From contig NC_092657.1 of NCBI RefSeq assembly GCF_032118995.1, positions 11,480,391 through 11,544,390 on the forward strand: 64,000 bases of DNA. The letters run 5' to 3'. Positions 11,791-22,272 of this stretch are shown here, piece after piece. This DNA comes from Asterias amurensis (Eukaryota; Echinodermata; Asteroidea; Forcipulatida; Asteriidae). A program made the position numbers and the translations under genes. Under the pieces are notes generated by a model. That model worked only from the letters and a program-made list of their open reading frames with translations, was not told where the DNA came from and made no database searches. The number at the start of each line of letters is the position of its first letter. Position 1 is the first letter of the stretch.

Positions 11791-12799
11791 CTACATTACT
11801 TCCCGTAGTTTCATGCTGCATTTCTTGAGGGAGTAGTCATCTCCCTTCCAGCTTTTCCATTGTACTCATTGAGCTTTCAGAACAACCCTTTCAAGATAGT
11901 ATTGACCATTGAGATGAGCCTTGAAACAGGTTCTAAACCACGAGGCACCTTCTCTTTTCTCTGCACAGTTTTTTGAAGTTGAGTCGTTGTCCTGGTCCTC
12001 TGTAGTGAAGGGTCGTCCATTATGCTATGTCATTGAATCACCTGCTGTACTCTGAGCACCGTATGAGCCAACATGGAGAGTGTACTTGTCCCCTGTAACA
12101 GCAAACTCACCATAATAAGCCCAAGATGTGTTGGACTCCCAATCCTCCATATCTACTCTGAGCTCCCATTGACCTGACCCAGTAAGGTCACGCAAGATAT
12201 CGTTCCCCAACCAGAACTCATTCTACAGATCACCAAACCCGGATTGATATTCAGTCCAGTTACGGTAAAAGTCAACAGAGCCATCTTGTCTCCGCTGGAA
12301 CAAGATCCAGCCCCCTCCATCTGTTTTCATGTCACAGTAAACTTGTAACCCATCAGTCAGACTTGTAGGAAAGATAGTGTATATGCCGTTGACACGGTAA
12401 CCAGCACGGTACATCATTAGGCAACTGCTGTAATTTAAGCTGACAGAAGTTGAAAATGACACAGAGTCAAAAGTTACCGTCAAAATATGCACTCCCTTGA
12501 ATCTGAACAAAATCAACCGCGCTCTGAGCTCTACTGGCATTATTCAAAACACAAATACATTTAGACATGTAAAAGTTAAATGACATACATTGTAGATCCA
12601 TAGCTCAGTCTCGTCCACAGATCACGTGATTGGGTACTGTCTTCCACTGAAACCCATGGTTCAATAAGGCTGCGCTGGTCACTTGATAAAAAGGCTCATC
12701 TTCTAATTGACGTTTGGTCGAAGTGAACCGCTGTTGGCATTCGCCTTGGCGATAATGAACCATGAAGGTAAGAACCGAGGCTGCGAATGCGAACTTCAT
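11791..12799 (-). pseudogene. PAN/apple-fibrinogen-like (FReD) pseudogene 1
   Basis: This is an intronless copy of the secreted PAN-plus-fibrinogen gene found intact at 15332-16339. From the ATG at 12799 it reads MKFAFAASVLTFMVHY, a signal peptide, then the four-cysteine PAN region and the fibrinogen-like domain to a stop at 11791. At least four lesions break it. A PAN cysteine codon has become TGA (GRDC to GRD-stop, about 12607). One base is inserted near 12475. A glutamine codon is TAG (about 12222). A tyrosine in the MTYHNG segment is TAG (about 12023). The last 30 or so codons (KGDDYSLKKCSMKLREVM) remain recognisable. It heads the minus-strand tandem array. A TATA-like site lies about 265 bases upstream. 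Expression as protein is not expected. Confidence 0.9.
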
Positions 12800-13059
12800 G
12801 ACTAAGGTTGAAAAAGGCTTGAATAAAAACATGTGTAAGGCCGAATTGTGTTGTAAACTTTGATTATCAGCTTTTGACTTCGCGTAATAAAAGTAATCTT
12901 TAGTCAGAAACAATTCGTAAACCTTAGAGAAAATTTTACGCGTTGATCAATAACCGCACATTGATTGTCTAACAACACATTTTTCCAAGAGCCCATTCAA
13001 TCGACGCGACTGATTTAGAAGTGTACATCACTCTGCCTTAGTCAGACTCAACTTCGTAA

Positions 13060-13066
13060 TTATATA
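13060..13066 (-). promoter_or_regulatory. TATA-like box of FReD pseudogene 1
   Basis: On the minus strand the segment reads GGATATATAATTACG. It aligns with GGATATAAAACTACG at 16602-16608 (intact 15.3 kb gene) and GGATATAAAGCTACG at 41092-41098 (41.3 kb gene), each about 250-270 bases before the ATG. Confidence 0.5.
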
Positions 13067-13265
13067 TCCTGAAGCTGGATTTATTTGGAAACAATCTAAA
13101 TTAAACGGCATTTGCGCTCAGACAGTCAATATCGACATAGGTGCAGCGGAAATTAATTTCGGCTGGTTTGTCAATTTCGAATGGCCTCTCAACAACAAGG
13201 CTAAGTGTACCTTTTCTTCATTTTGCTCTTTTGTCTTGGAAATCTGTTTTAATATCTATCCAATG

Positions 13266-13730
13266 AAAATGTTATTGTTTGCTTACCCTGAGTAGTAGTC
13301 CAACCGAACCAAGTTAATAACAGCTTGCGTAAACCTCGTCTGTTTAATCACAGTACGGATCCTAACCCCAGCCTGCGAATGCCATTAAACCTCCATTAAA
13401 TCACAACAACAAAGACAAATTGATGATATATCATTCTTCTTGAAAGAAAACGTTACTGTTTGCCTACCCTATCCGGAGTCCAACAAAAACTAAATTAATA
13501 ACGGCTTGTGTAAACCTCGTCTGAGTAATCACAGTACGAATCCTAACCCCAACCAGCGAGTCTCAATAAACCTCCATTAAATCACAACAACAAATACAAA
13601 TTGGTGATAATATAAATATTCTTAAAAAGAAAACGTTATCGTTTGCTTACCCTATTCGTAGTCCAACCAAACCAGATTCATAACGGCTTGTGTAAACGTC
13701 GTCTGATTAATCACAAAAGGGATCCAAACC
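13266..13730. repeat. tandem repeat upstream of FReD pseudogene 1, period about 180
   Basis: About two and a half units share 'gtttgcttaccct', 'gtaaacctcgtctg', 'aatcacagtacg.atcctaacccca' and 'aacctccattaaatcacaacaaca'. On the gene strand each unit presents AGGGTAAGCAAACA, which looks like a splice donor. The same array stands upstream of the 15.3 kb gene (16806-17270). Confidence 0.75.
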
Positions 13731-13865
13731 CAAGTCCAAGAGTCTTTTTAGAGATATTTTCGCTATTCTTATGGGTGGAGAGCGCATTGCGTGCCTGTAT
13801 TTGAACGGTTGATAATAACAAGCTGGAGCTGTTTATAATACATACATATATTTTTTTATTATTAT

Positions 13866-14235
13866 TTTTTTTTACAGCAAAGTGTGGGTTCGAATCCCCA
13901 GCCGTGCCACTTGTGTCCTTAAGCAAGACACTTAACAGTGGTTCGTTCTTCGGATGGGACGTGGAGCCGTTGGTCCCATGTGTTATGTAAGCATGTAAAA
14001 GAACCTAGGGCACTTATCGAAAAGAGAAGGGGTTCGCCCCTGTGTTCCTGGTCCGATCGGCAGGCAATTGCGCCACAGCACCATGTAAAGCATTACATGG
14101 TGCTATCAGAATTAGGTCTCATAATCCAAACAATGTCCAACATCTGGCAGGAAATACTATGTGTGACAGCGCCAGGAGCGGCCCTGTGTGACGGACGTGT
14201 GCGCTATATAAGAAGCCACAATTATTAATATTACA
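13866..14235 (+). repeat. tRNA-derived SINE
   Basis: It opens with a B-box-like GGTTCGAATCCCC (13888 onward) and 'cttaagcaagacactta', and ends 'gtgcgctatataagaagcc' plus an ATT-rich tail. Related tails are at 28380-28665 and 47735-48010. It is absent from the corresponding place in the next tandem unit (about 17340), so it inserted after the FReD units duplicated. Confidence 0.7.
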
Positions 14236-15330
14236 CTACACGCTAATTTTGGTGCAAGAAAACTGTCTCAGTCATAAAAATGCAACACATGAGCGTAAAG
14301 AGCTCATCGACGTCGGAAAACGGATAAGTTTTACACAATTTCTTATTTTATTACGCCTTTTAACAAAAGGGAACAAAGGACTAGTAAAGAGTGGCCCTTT
14401 GTCAAAGGGCCACGACCCTGCCGTACGCTACCCTTTTATTTTCTTAACAAAGACAAATTGTTGATATTAAACTTGTTGTCAAGACAGCTGCTGCAACACT
14501 ACTTGTATTCAACAATATATAGTATTGTCGGGTAAAAATGGCGTTTGGCATTTGAAGGAAAGTTTTGCACACTGTTCTTCAGCGTTTTGAAGCATGGCAT
14601 TTACTATTAAGAACACAATACTTGCGAGTATATTTATTTATTTATTTTTTTTTTTTTTTTGCATTGGCACAAATTACAACCTTGGTAAGGCGACCCGAAC
14701 TACCTCTTACCCAATGTAAAATACCAACAACAATGGGTAACTTTACAAGAAAAATTGAGTGTCTTTGCGATTTGTAAATCACTTTGTTTATTAATATATA
14801 TCGTAACATTAATCTAAAAAACCGTGAACAACAAATACTTATTGTGTCTGTATAAACATCCTACGTGAACCCTTATGATAGCTAACTACATCTTATTGCA
14901 AAAGCAACATCTTAAGCAACAGTAATTGATCTCTATACGCTTCTTCTTCTTTGAAAATATTGCAGTGTTTGTTTTTCTGCAAGTTTACTTCGTGTTGAAT
15001 AGGTATGAATTTAGATTTTAGATTAAGTAAGAATTAAACAAACTCAGATGTAACATCTTAGTTCTTTTAAGAAAATTTGAGGTTTCCAGTTTCTTTACAA
15101 AGAGTAAAACTAACATGCCGTAGTGTCATGCTGTAACTCTTGAGGGAAGTTTCAGCGCCCTTACGGCTATTCCATTGTATTACTTGATCGGAGTTTAACT
15201 GTGATTTATGCAAAAACTACCTTTCGGAACTACTTAAAATGACACATCGCTGTATCTTGTAACAAAATATTTACCAGTTAACTTCAAAAAGTCAATTTGC
15301 AGGGTTGTAATCGTTAGTGAAGAGTGGGAA
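14236..15330. other. intergenic part of tandem FReD unit 1
   Basis: This stretch matches 17440-18462 closely, including the palindrome gtggccctttgtcaaagggccac (about 14391) and the segment 'tcctacgtgaacccttatgatagc'. It contains no gene; its repetition marks the tandem duplication of about 3.1-3.5 kb. Confidence 0.7.
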
Positions 15331-15331
15331 A

Positions 15332-16339
15332 TCATTGAACTTGCCGAAATTTCATGTTGCATTTTTTTAGGGAGTATCTATCTCCCTTCCAGGTTTTCCA
15401 TTGTATTCCATAATATCTCGGGAAAACACCATCAAAATAGTATTGACCATTGACATGAGCCTCGAAGCAGGCTCTAAACCACCAGGCACCTTCCCTCATC
15501 TCCGCACAGTTACCTATATGATTATCGTTGTCCTGGTCTTTTGTTGTAAAGGGTCGTTCATTATGATATGCCAGTGAATCACCAGCTGAGCTGTTAGCGT
15601 CGTATGAGCCAACCTGGAGAGTGTATTTTTCACCTGTAACAGCAAACTCACCATAAGAAGCCCAAGCTGAGTTGGATTCCCAATCCTCCATATCTACTCT
15701 CAGCTCCCATTGACCTGACCCAGTAAGGTCACGCAATATATCGTTCCCCAACCAGAACTCATTCTGCAGATCACCGAACCCGGCACGGTAATCAGCCCAG
15801 TTACGGTAAAAGTCAACAGTGCCATCTTGTCTCCTCTGGAACACGATCCAGCCTCCTCCGTCAGTTTCCATGTCACAGTAAACTTGTAACCCATCAGTCA
15901 GACTTGTAGGAAAGATAGTGTATATGCCGTTGACACGGTAACCAGCATGGTACATCATTAGGCAACTGCTGTAATTTAAGCTGACAAGAGTTGAAAATGA
16001 CACAGAGTCAAAGTTACCGTCAAAGTAGGCACTCCCTTGAATCTGGACAAAATTAACCGGGCTCTGAGCTCTACTGGCGTTATTCAAAACACAAATACGT
16101 TTAGAGATGTGAAAGTTAAATGACATACACTGTAGACCCATAGCGCAGTCTCGTCCACAGATCACATGATTGGGTACTGTCTTCCACTGAAACCCATGGT
16201 TCAATAAGGCTGCGCTGCTCACTTGATACAAAGGCTCATCTTCTAAATGACGCTTGGTCGAAGTGAACCGCTGTTGGCATTCGCCTTGACAATAATGAAC
16301 CACAAAGGTAAGAACCAATGCTGCGACGACCAACTTCAT
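15332..16339 (-). CDS. secreted PAN/apple-fibrinogen-like protein (FReD gene 2, intact)
   Basis: A single-exon gene for a 335-residue protein. I take the ATG at 16339 (one codon after another ATG) because MKLVVAALVLTFVVHY aligns with the start of the 41.3 kb paralogue; the open frame upstream lacks similarity. Residues 1-19 are a signal peptide. Residues about 44-100 form a PAN/apple-like domain with cysteines 61, 65, 71 and 83. About 126-335 form a fibrinogen C-terminal domain with GGGWIVFQRRQDG, FWLGNDILRDL, the calcium motif DQDND and the NCA...GAWWF pocket segment. Cysteine pairs expected from the family are 126-155 and 278-291. Several N-glycosylation sequons (NAS, NWA-flanking, NSS) occur. 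By family it should be a secreted, calcium-dependent lectin-like protein that may bind acetylated sugars; that role is inferred. No intron is seen. It sits in tandem with pseudogene 1 and the 18.5 kb copy. Confidence 0.93.
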   Translation of the reverse strand: MKLVVAALVLTFVVHYCQGECQQRFTSTKRHLEDEPLYQVSSAALLNHGFQWKTVPNHVICGRDCAMGLQCMSFNFHISKRICVLNNASRAQSPVNFVQIQGSAYFDGNFDSVSFSTLVSLNYSSCLMMYHAGYRVNGIYTIFPTSLTDGLQVYCDMETDGGGWIVFQRRQDGTVDFYRNWADYRAGFGDLQNEFWLGNDILRDLTGSGQWELRVDMEDWESNSAWASYGEFAVTGEKYTLQVGSYDANSSAGDSLAYHNERPFTTKDQDNDNHIGNCAEMREGAWWFRACFEAHVNGQYYFDGVFPRYYGIQWKTWKGDRYSLKKCNMKFRQVQ

Positions 16340-16601
16340 CATGACTAATGTTGATAAAGGCTTGAAGCAAAACATGTGTAAGGCCAAACTGTGTTGTAAT
16401 TTTTGATTATCAGCTTGTGACTTCGCGTAAAAAAGTTATCTTTAGTCAGAAACAATTCGTATACCTTGTAGAAGATTTTACGCAATGATCAATAACCACA
16501 CATTGATTGTCTAACAACGCATTTTTTCAAGAGCCCATTCAACCGACGCGACTGCTTTAGAAGTGTACATCACTTTGCCTGAGTGAGACTCAAGTTCGTA
16601 G

Positions 16602-16608
16602 TTTTATA
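16602..16608 (-). promoter_or_regulatory. TATA box of FReD gene 2
   Basis: The minus strand reads GATATAAAAC about 265 bases before the ATG. The position and flanks (CTTCAGGATATAAAACTACG) are shared with the other two genes having the same signal-peptide type. Confidence 0.55.
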
Positions 16609-16805
16609 TCCTGAAGCTGGATTAATTTGGAAACAATCTAAATTAAACGGCATTTGCGCTCAGACAGTCAATATTAACATAGGTGCAGCGGAAATTAATT
16701 TCGGCTGGTTTGTCAATTTCGTATGGCCTCTCAACAACAAAGCTAGGTGTACCTTTTCTTCATTTCGCTGTATTGTCTTGGAGTCTGTTTTAATATCTCT
16801 CCAAA

Positions 16806-17270
16806 GAAAATGTTATTGTTTGCTTACCCTGAGTAGTAGTCCAACCGAACCAAGTTAATAACAGCTTGCGTAAACCTCGTCTGTTTAATCACAGTACGGA
16901 TCCTAACCCCAGCCTGCGAATGCCATTAAACCTCCATTAAATCACAACAACAAAGACAAATTGATGATATATCATTCTTCTTAAAAGAAAACGTTACTGT
17001 TTGCTTACCCTATCCGGAGTCCAACAAAAACTAAATTAATAACGGCTTATGTAAACCTCATCTGAGTAATCACAGTACGGATCCTAACCCCAACCAGCGA
17101 GTCTCATTAAACCTCCATTAAATCACAACAACAAAGACACATTGACTATATTTAATTACGCTTCAAAGAAAACGTTACTGTTTGCTTACCCTATCCGTTG
17201 TCTAACCGAACCTCATTGATAACGGCTTGTGTAAACCTTGTCTGATCACAAAAGGGATCAGAACTCAAGT
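16806..17270. repeat. tandem repeat upstream of FReD gene 2, period about 180
   Basis: Same array as at 13266-13730, about 3540 bases further on. The homologous sequence upstream of the 41.3 kb gene (40740-40870, inverted) has only one unit. The donor-like AGGGTAAGCAAAC on the gene strand recurs in each unit, so untranslated first exons are possible but unproven. Confidence 0.75.
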
Positions 17271-18462
17271 CCAAGAGTAGCTATTCCTATTGGTGGAGAG
17301 CGCATCGCTTGCATGTATTTAAACGGTTAAAAATAATGAGCTGAAGCTATAACGGTTTTTTTTTTTTTCGTTTTTTTTTTTCGGATACTACGCGCATGTT
17401 TTGGTGCAAGACGGTTTACGTTACGGGCGATGCTATTTGCACCAACCCTAACTACGCGCACGACCGCATATCGGAAGACTGTCTCAGTCATACAAATGCA
17501 ACACATGAACGTAAATCTATGCTCATCTATGTCGGAAAACGGATAAGTTTTACACAATTTCTTATTTATTACGCCTTCTATCAAAAAGGAACAAAGGACT
17601 AGTAAAGAGTGGCCCTTTGTCAAAGGGCCACGACCCTGCCGTACGCTACCCTTTTATTTTCTTAACAAAGACAAATTGTTGATATTAACCTTGTTGTCAA
17701 GACAGTTGCTGCAACACTACTTGTATTCAACAATATATAGTATTGTTCTTCAGCGTTTTGAAGCATGGCATTTACTCTTAAGAGCACAATACTTGCGAGT
17801 AGATTTTTTTTTCTTTTTCGTTTGCATTGGCATAAATTACAACCTTGGTAAGGCAACCCAAACTACCTCTTACCCAATGTAAAATACCAACAACAATGGG
17901 TAACTTTAAAAGAAAAATTGAGTGTCTTTGCGATTTGTAAATCACTTTGTTTATGAATAAATATCGTAACATTAATCTAAAAAACCGTGAACAACAAATA
18001 CTTATTGTGTCTGTATAAACATCCTACGTGAACCCTTATGATAGCTAACTACATCTTATTGCAAAAGCAACATCTTAAGCAACAGTAATTGATCTCTATA
18101 CGCTTCTTCTTCTTTGAAAATATTGCAGTGTTTGTTTTTCTGCAAGGTTTACTTCGTGTTGAATAGGTATGAATTTTGATTTTAGATTAAGTAAGAATTA
18201 AACAAGAAACTTATTTGAGGTTTCCAGTTTCTTAACAAAGAGTACGAACTAACATGCCGTAGTGTCATGCTGTAATTCTTGAGGGAAGTTGCAGTGCTCT
18301 TCCATTGTATTACTTGATCGGAGTTTAATTGTGATTTATGCAAAAACGACCTTTCGGAATTTACTTAAAATGACACATCGCTGTATCTTGTAACAAAATA
18401 TTTACCAGTTAACCTCAAAAAGTCAATTTGCAGGGTTTTAATTGTAAGTAAAGAGTGGGAAA
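17271..18462. other. intergenic part of tandem FReD unit 2
   Basis: It matches 13725-13800 and 14236-15330 of the previous unit, minus the SINE. It holds T-rich tracts at 17357-17382 and the palindrome gtggccctttgtcaaagggccac (about 17611). No gene is seen. Confidence 0.65.
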
Positions 18463-19435
18463 TCATTGTACTTGCCAAAATTTCATGTTGCATTTTTTTA
18501 GGGAGTATCTATCTCCCTTCCAGGTTTTCCATTGTATTCCATAATATCTCGGGAAAACACCATCAAAGCAGTATTGACCATTGAGATGAGCCTCGAAGCA
18601 GGTGCTAAACCACCACGCACCTTTCCTTATCTCCGCACAGTTACCTCTATAATTATCGTTGTCCTGGTCTTTTGTTGTAAAGGGTAGTCCATTATGATAT
18701 GCCAGTGAATCACCAGCTGAGCTGTTAGCGTCGTATGAGCCAACCTGGAGAGTGTATTTTTCACCTGTAACAGCAAACTCACCATAAGAAGCCCACGATG
18801 TGTTAGACTGCCAATCTTCCATATCCCATTGACCTGACCCAGTAAGGTCACGCAGGATATCATTCCTGAACCAGAACTCATTACTTAGATCGCCAAACCC
18901 AGATTGGTATTCAGTCCAATTACGGTAAAAGTCAACCGAGCCATCTTGTCTCCTCTGGAACACGATCCAGCCTCCTCCATCTGTCTCCATATCACAGTAA
19001 ACCCGTAACCCATCAGATATACTTGTATGAAAGATGGTGTATATGCCATTGTTACGGTAACCAGCTTGATACATCTCTTTGCAACTGCTATAACCTTTCA
19101 TGGCTGAAGGCTGAAAACGTAGTGGTGTTCACATTGTCATCATAGTAAAAACTTCCTTGCAACTCAACAAAGTCATCATGGTTGTCAGCTCCGCTGGCAT
19201 AATTCAACACACAAACTCGTCTTAAAACGTGGTAGTTGAACGACATGCACTGTGAATTCATGGAGCAGTCTCGACCGCATATGACAGGAGAAGATACAGT
19301 ATTCCACTGAAACGAATGGTTCAGTAAGGCTCGATTTTCAGCCAAATAGAAACTGTCGATGAACCGTTGTTGGTTTGCAAAATGGCAGATGTGTACAAAC
19401 AAAATCAGAATCAATGTTGGGATGATGATATACAT
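18463..19435 (-). pseudogene. frameshifted PAN/apple-fibrinogen-like gene (FReD gene 3)
   Basis: The N-terminal half opens at the ATG at 19435 (MYIIIPTLILILFVHI signal peptide) and holds a PAN-like domain with ICGRDC and RRVCVLN. The frame is lost near 19090: compared with the 22.3 kb gene, the segment encoding F-E-S-Y-S-S-C has one extra G. The fibrinogen-like half then continues open in the next frame to 18463, ending KKCNMKFWQVQ. A five-residue gap also removes ELRVD from GQWELRVDMEDW, and LGND is changed to FRND. The C-terminal half is nearly the same as gene 2, while the N-terminal half is of a different type, so the gene is a chimera. I call it a pseudogene, but a sequencing error or a segregating allele cannot be excluded because the rest is open. 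Confidence 0.75.
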
Positions 19436-20423
19436 GTTGATTGTTTGTTGTTGAAGTATCAAAGAAATTGAAACACATCGCAGACAATTGAAAAGCCAGT
19501 AAGCTCCTCGCAATGCGTCACCGTGTCTGCTGACCGAACTCATTTATATACCTGAACATAAACGACACAATCGATATTGTCCTGAATTGTTATTCGATGT
19601 GCTTTTTAGGGGTCAATATTACCACTGCAATCAGGACCAATCAGTTAGTGCGTTTGCAGAGTAAGGGCTACTGATTGATTAGGGAACTACCCTTAGGGTG
19701 TGTGGGGCGTACTCGAAATGACCAGACCTTCAATTTGAGATGGAAGTGTGAATCGAACAATCAATACTTAACAGTGTAATACTTTACGCCTAGGCATTGC
19801 ATGAGTTTAGCGTTGGTTTTAGGTAAAGGGGCTTTTCATCAATTTTCAATTATTTGAACTCGGCACGGCAATGGCGTGATGATTAGGGCAGGCCTCCACA
19901 ACTTCCCACTTCATACGCTTACGAGTCGATGAAACAATTACTTCACCGTCCAAGGTGACTGTATTGATTAATTCCATTTCTTTGAAAATCTCATTAAATC
20001 TCACTTGGGGAAAAAAATAGTGGCCGTCAAAATTTAAATGCTTTGGTACAGGCCTATTATTTCTTCCAACAGCCAGTCAGCCTCTTTTATATGTAAAGCT
20101 AAAGGGCGGTACATACCCTGAAATATACAGTTATTAAATTTTCTGTATTGGAGGGAGTCCGTAGGAAACAAAACAGAACAAAACATATGACAATTTACAA
20201 TACTGTTTACCGAAACTGTCCAATGGGTTTGAAGTGTAATGACACCACAAATAATGTAATTTTGTTACAAAAACAGATTGTACGAATCAGGGGAGAGTAA
20301 TGCTAATCACGCCACACCATTGAGTCATAACGTAAGCACGGGGATTCTATGGTCAGCGAGGTTTACCAACTCGTGCCCCCAGGCTCATAGAACGAACAGC
20401 TGATGAGCACAAAGAGGTATTAT
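19436..20423. other. gene-less stretch upstream of FReD gene 3
   Basis: A TATA-like GGTATATAAATG on the minus strand lies at about 19539-19550, roughly 105 bases above the start of gene 3. Otherwise no gene, RNA or repeat ends are recognised. Confidence 0.45.
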
Positions 20424-20607
20424 ATGAATGGGAATAAAAGGGTAGCTACTAGTTCTTTCATGGCCGTTTAAAACAGCGCAGGGTAGAGTTGCCGTGTGGT
20501 AAAGGCCTGAGCTGAGGGTAAGGACCTGTATCACACGGCAATTCTACCCTGCAAGGTTTTCAACGGCCGTAAAAGAACTAGTAGCTACCCTTTTATTCCC
20601 ATTCATA
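20424..20607. repeat. fold-back element with 70-80 base arms
   Basis: The ends read ATGAATGGGAATAAAAGGGT and its complement. The arms include 'agctactagttctttcatggccgtt' and 'cggccgtaaaagaactagtagct', with a loop around 'gcctgagctgagggtaagg'. Part of the arm (gctacccttttatt) also occurs at 14427 and 17646, so relatives exist in the tandem units. Confidence 0.75.
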
Positions 20608-20689
20608 AATACCTTGTTGGTTAAAAGGCGTAAGATACTCTGTTAAACTTATCCGTTTCCGACATGATTGAGCTGATAACTGCATAAAA

Positions 20690-20920
20690 CTCCTTATGGG
20701 AATAAAAAATTGTTTCCCAAATGAAGTTAAGTGTTCCGTTAATAATAAGCATATTGACCCATTATTCGTTACAGTGACTCCATGGATTAAACGCAATTAA
20801 GTATTGCCTTACCAGACGAATATATGTCTTGTATCAGAGATCTCAAAGCAGAACAACCTTGGCGCTCCTTTGGCGTGCATGCATAACGGAAGCTCTTTGA
20901 AAGATAAATTAAATATATAA
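20690..20920. repeat. dispersed segment also present at 31.1-31.3 kb
   Basis: Blocks such as 'cccattattcgtt', 'aacgcaa.taagtattgcctta' and 'gaagctcttt.aaa' appear in the same order at about 31120-31300, exactly beyond the edge of the large duplicated block. Confidence 0.55.
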
Positions 20921-21557
20921 ATTGCCTTAATTGTGTTGACCGTAGCAGGAAGCTATTACTGGTTTTCTTGAAACTAATATCGTAGGTGAAACTGCTGTGA
21001 AAAATACACCACTGAGTTAATTTCATTTTCGAAATATCAACTATCATCTCCTTACATAACCGTTTTACAGATAGGCCTTGTGTTGCCCGGTTACACACAT
21101 AACTAGAGACAGATTATTATTGTATTTGGTAAAGTCCAAAAGCACGTACTCCAACATTGCTAACATCACAGAGAGGATTAAATAAAATGAAAAGCTGACG
21201 TTATTAGTATATCAGGATTCATTGGTATAAAACATTGTTCCTAAATACCTGAGACAGTTTTGCTATTCTTATTGGTGGAGAGCGCGTCATGTTGGGTGTT
21301 TAAACCTTTGATAATGACCAGTAAAAAGTGTTGAAACATTGGCGTCACACGCGAGCTTGCATCTATGCTTATAGTCCGTTTCTTCATTCCTATTGGTCGA
21401 GAGCAACGGTTTTAACAGTTGTGCCACATCACGCTTGAGGGGTGTTGTATTAACATAACTCCTTGAACAAATATGCTTTTTGCAATAATTTTATTTTTTG
21501 ACCGAAAAGGTATTTTTTTTTTTTTTTTGAACGGGAATCAAAGTGTTTTGAATCGGT

Positions 21558-21660
21558 TTTCAACTAGTGGTTTAAACCCGCCGAGGTCTGGTTCTTAATA
21601 ATTTGATACCTCGACTTTTAGAACCAGGCCTCGGCGGGTTTAAACCACTGGTTGAAAACC
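21558..21660. repeat. fold-back hairpin
   Basis: The arms GGTTTTCAACTAGTGGTTTA / TAAACCACTGGTTGAAAACC continue through 'aacccgccgag' and 'ggttct', with a short AT-rich loop (taataatttgatacctcgac). The element resembles inverted sequence at 36480-36545. Confidence 0.75.
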
Positions 21661-21692
21661 TCTTCACCACACAATGATTCCCTGAAGTATCA

Positions 21693-21880
21693 AATTCGAA
21701 ACTTGAGGTCTCGAAATCAAATTCGTAGAAAATTACTTCTTTCTCAAAAACTACAGCACTTCAGAGGGAGCCGTTTCTTACAATGTTTTATACTATCAAC
21801 CTCTCCATTACTCATTTCAAAGTAAGGTTTTATGCTAGTAATTGTTTTGAGTAATGACCAATAGTGTCCACTGCCTTTTA
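21693..21880. repeat. half copy of fold-back MITE, family 1
   Basis: The right arm only, from 'aacttgaggtctcgaaatcaa' to 'atagtgtccactgcctttta'. It lies about 390 bases before the FReD gene at 22273. Confidence 0.65.
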
Positions 21881-22079
21881 CCTGAGCCCTTTGAGGTACA
21901 TGCGTCGCTGATTCTTTTGAACAGAGCAAAACTAATTGCCTTTATATGTATACGGCGTGAATAATTGTCTTTATCAAATTAAAAACGACAAAAAAATGGG
22001 AACAATACACCCTATTATTGAAGATAAGGTATGTCTTCAAGCGTGTAACACAATTTGGTCGTTCGTTTATAACCCAATG

Positions 22080-22105
22080 CCATGGTAACGGTGACGTCAA
22101 TGGGT
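22080..22105 (+). promoter_or_regulatory. X-box-like plus CRE motif upstream of FReD gene 4
   Basis: The sequence has GCCATGGTAAC, like an RFX X-box half-palindrome, followed at once by a perfect CRE palindrome TGACGTCA (22092-22099). It lies about 180 bases before the ATG. The same pair stands at 35084-35103 before gene 5. Binding by RFX or CREB/ATF factors is inferred from the motif only. Confidence 0.5.
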
Positions 22106-22272
22106 AAAGCTTACTGCTTATACAAATTGTCAGCCACGAAAATTCAGTTCATTTATCAACTCACTTGCGTTAAAAGGTTAACTGTAAGTGTCAAGACAAC
22201 TTTTCTAGAGAGATACCTGAGGGGAAAAAAACACTGAACCATTTTTGACAAGTTCATTTGAAAGCGTTTATC

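Noticed and set aside
13886-13910. tRNA 3' end with GGTTCGAATCCCC
   Set aside because: Only the B-box part is tRNA-like; the rest is a SINE body.
16340-16387. Upstream extension of FReD gene 2 (from TTG, through FCFKPLSTLV)
   Set aside because: The extension would bury the signal peptide, and the related genes start at the MKL methionine.
18463-19543. Two separate genes, one PAN-like and one fibrinogen-like
   Set aside because: Both parts join by a one-base shift at the exact domain junction of the intact paralogues, so this is one broken gene.
22258-22272. Five extra N-terminal codons of FReD gene 4
   Set aside because: They begin with TTG; the ATG at 22273 matches the start of gene 5 and a good signal peptide.
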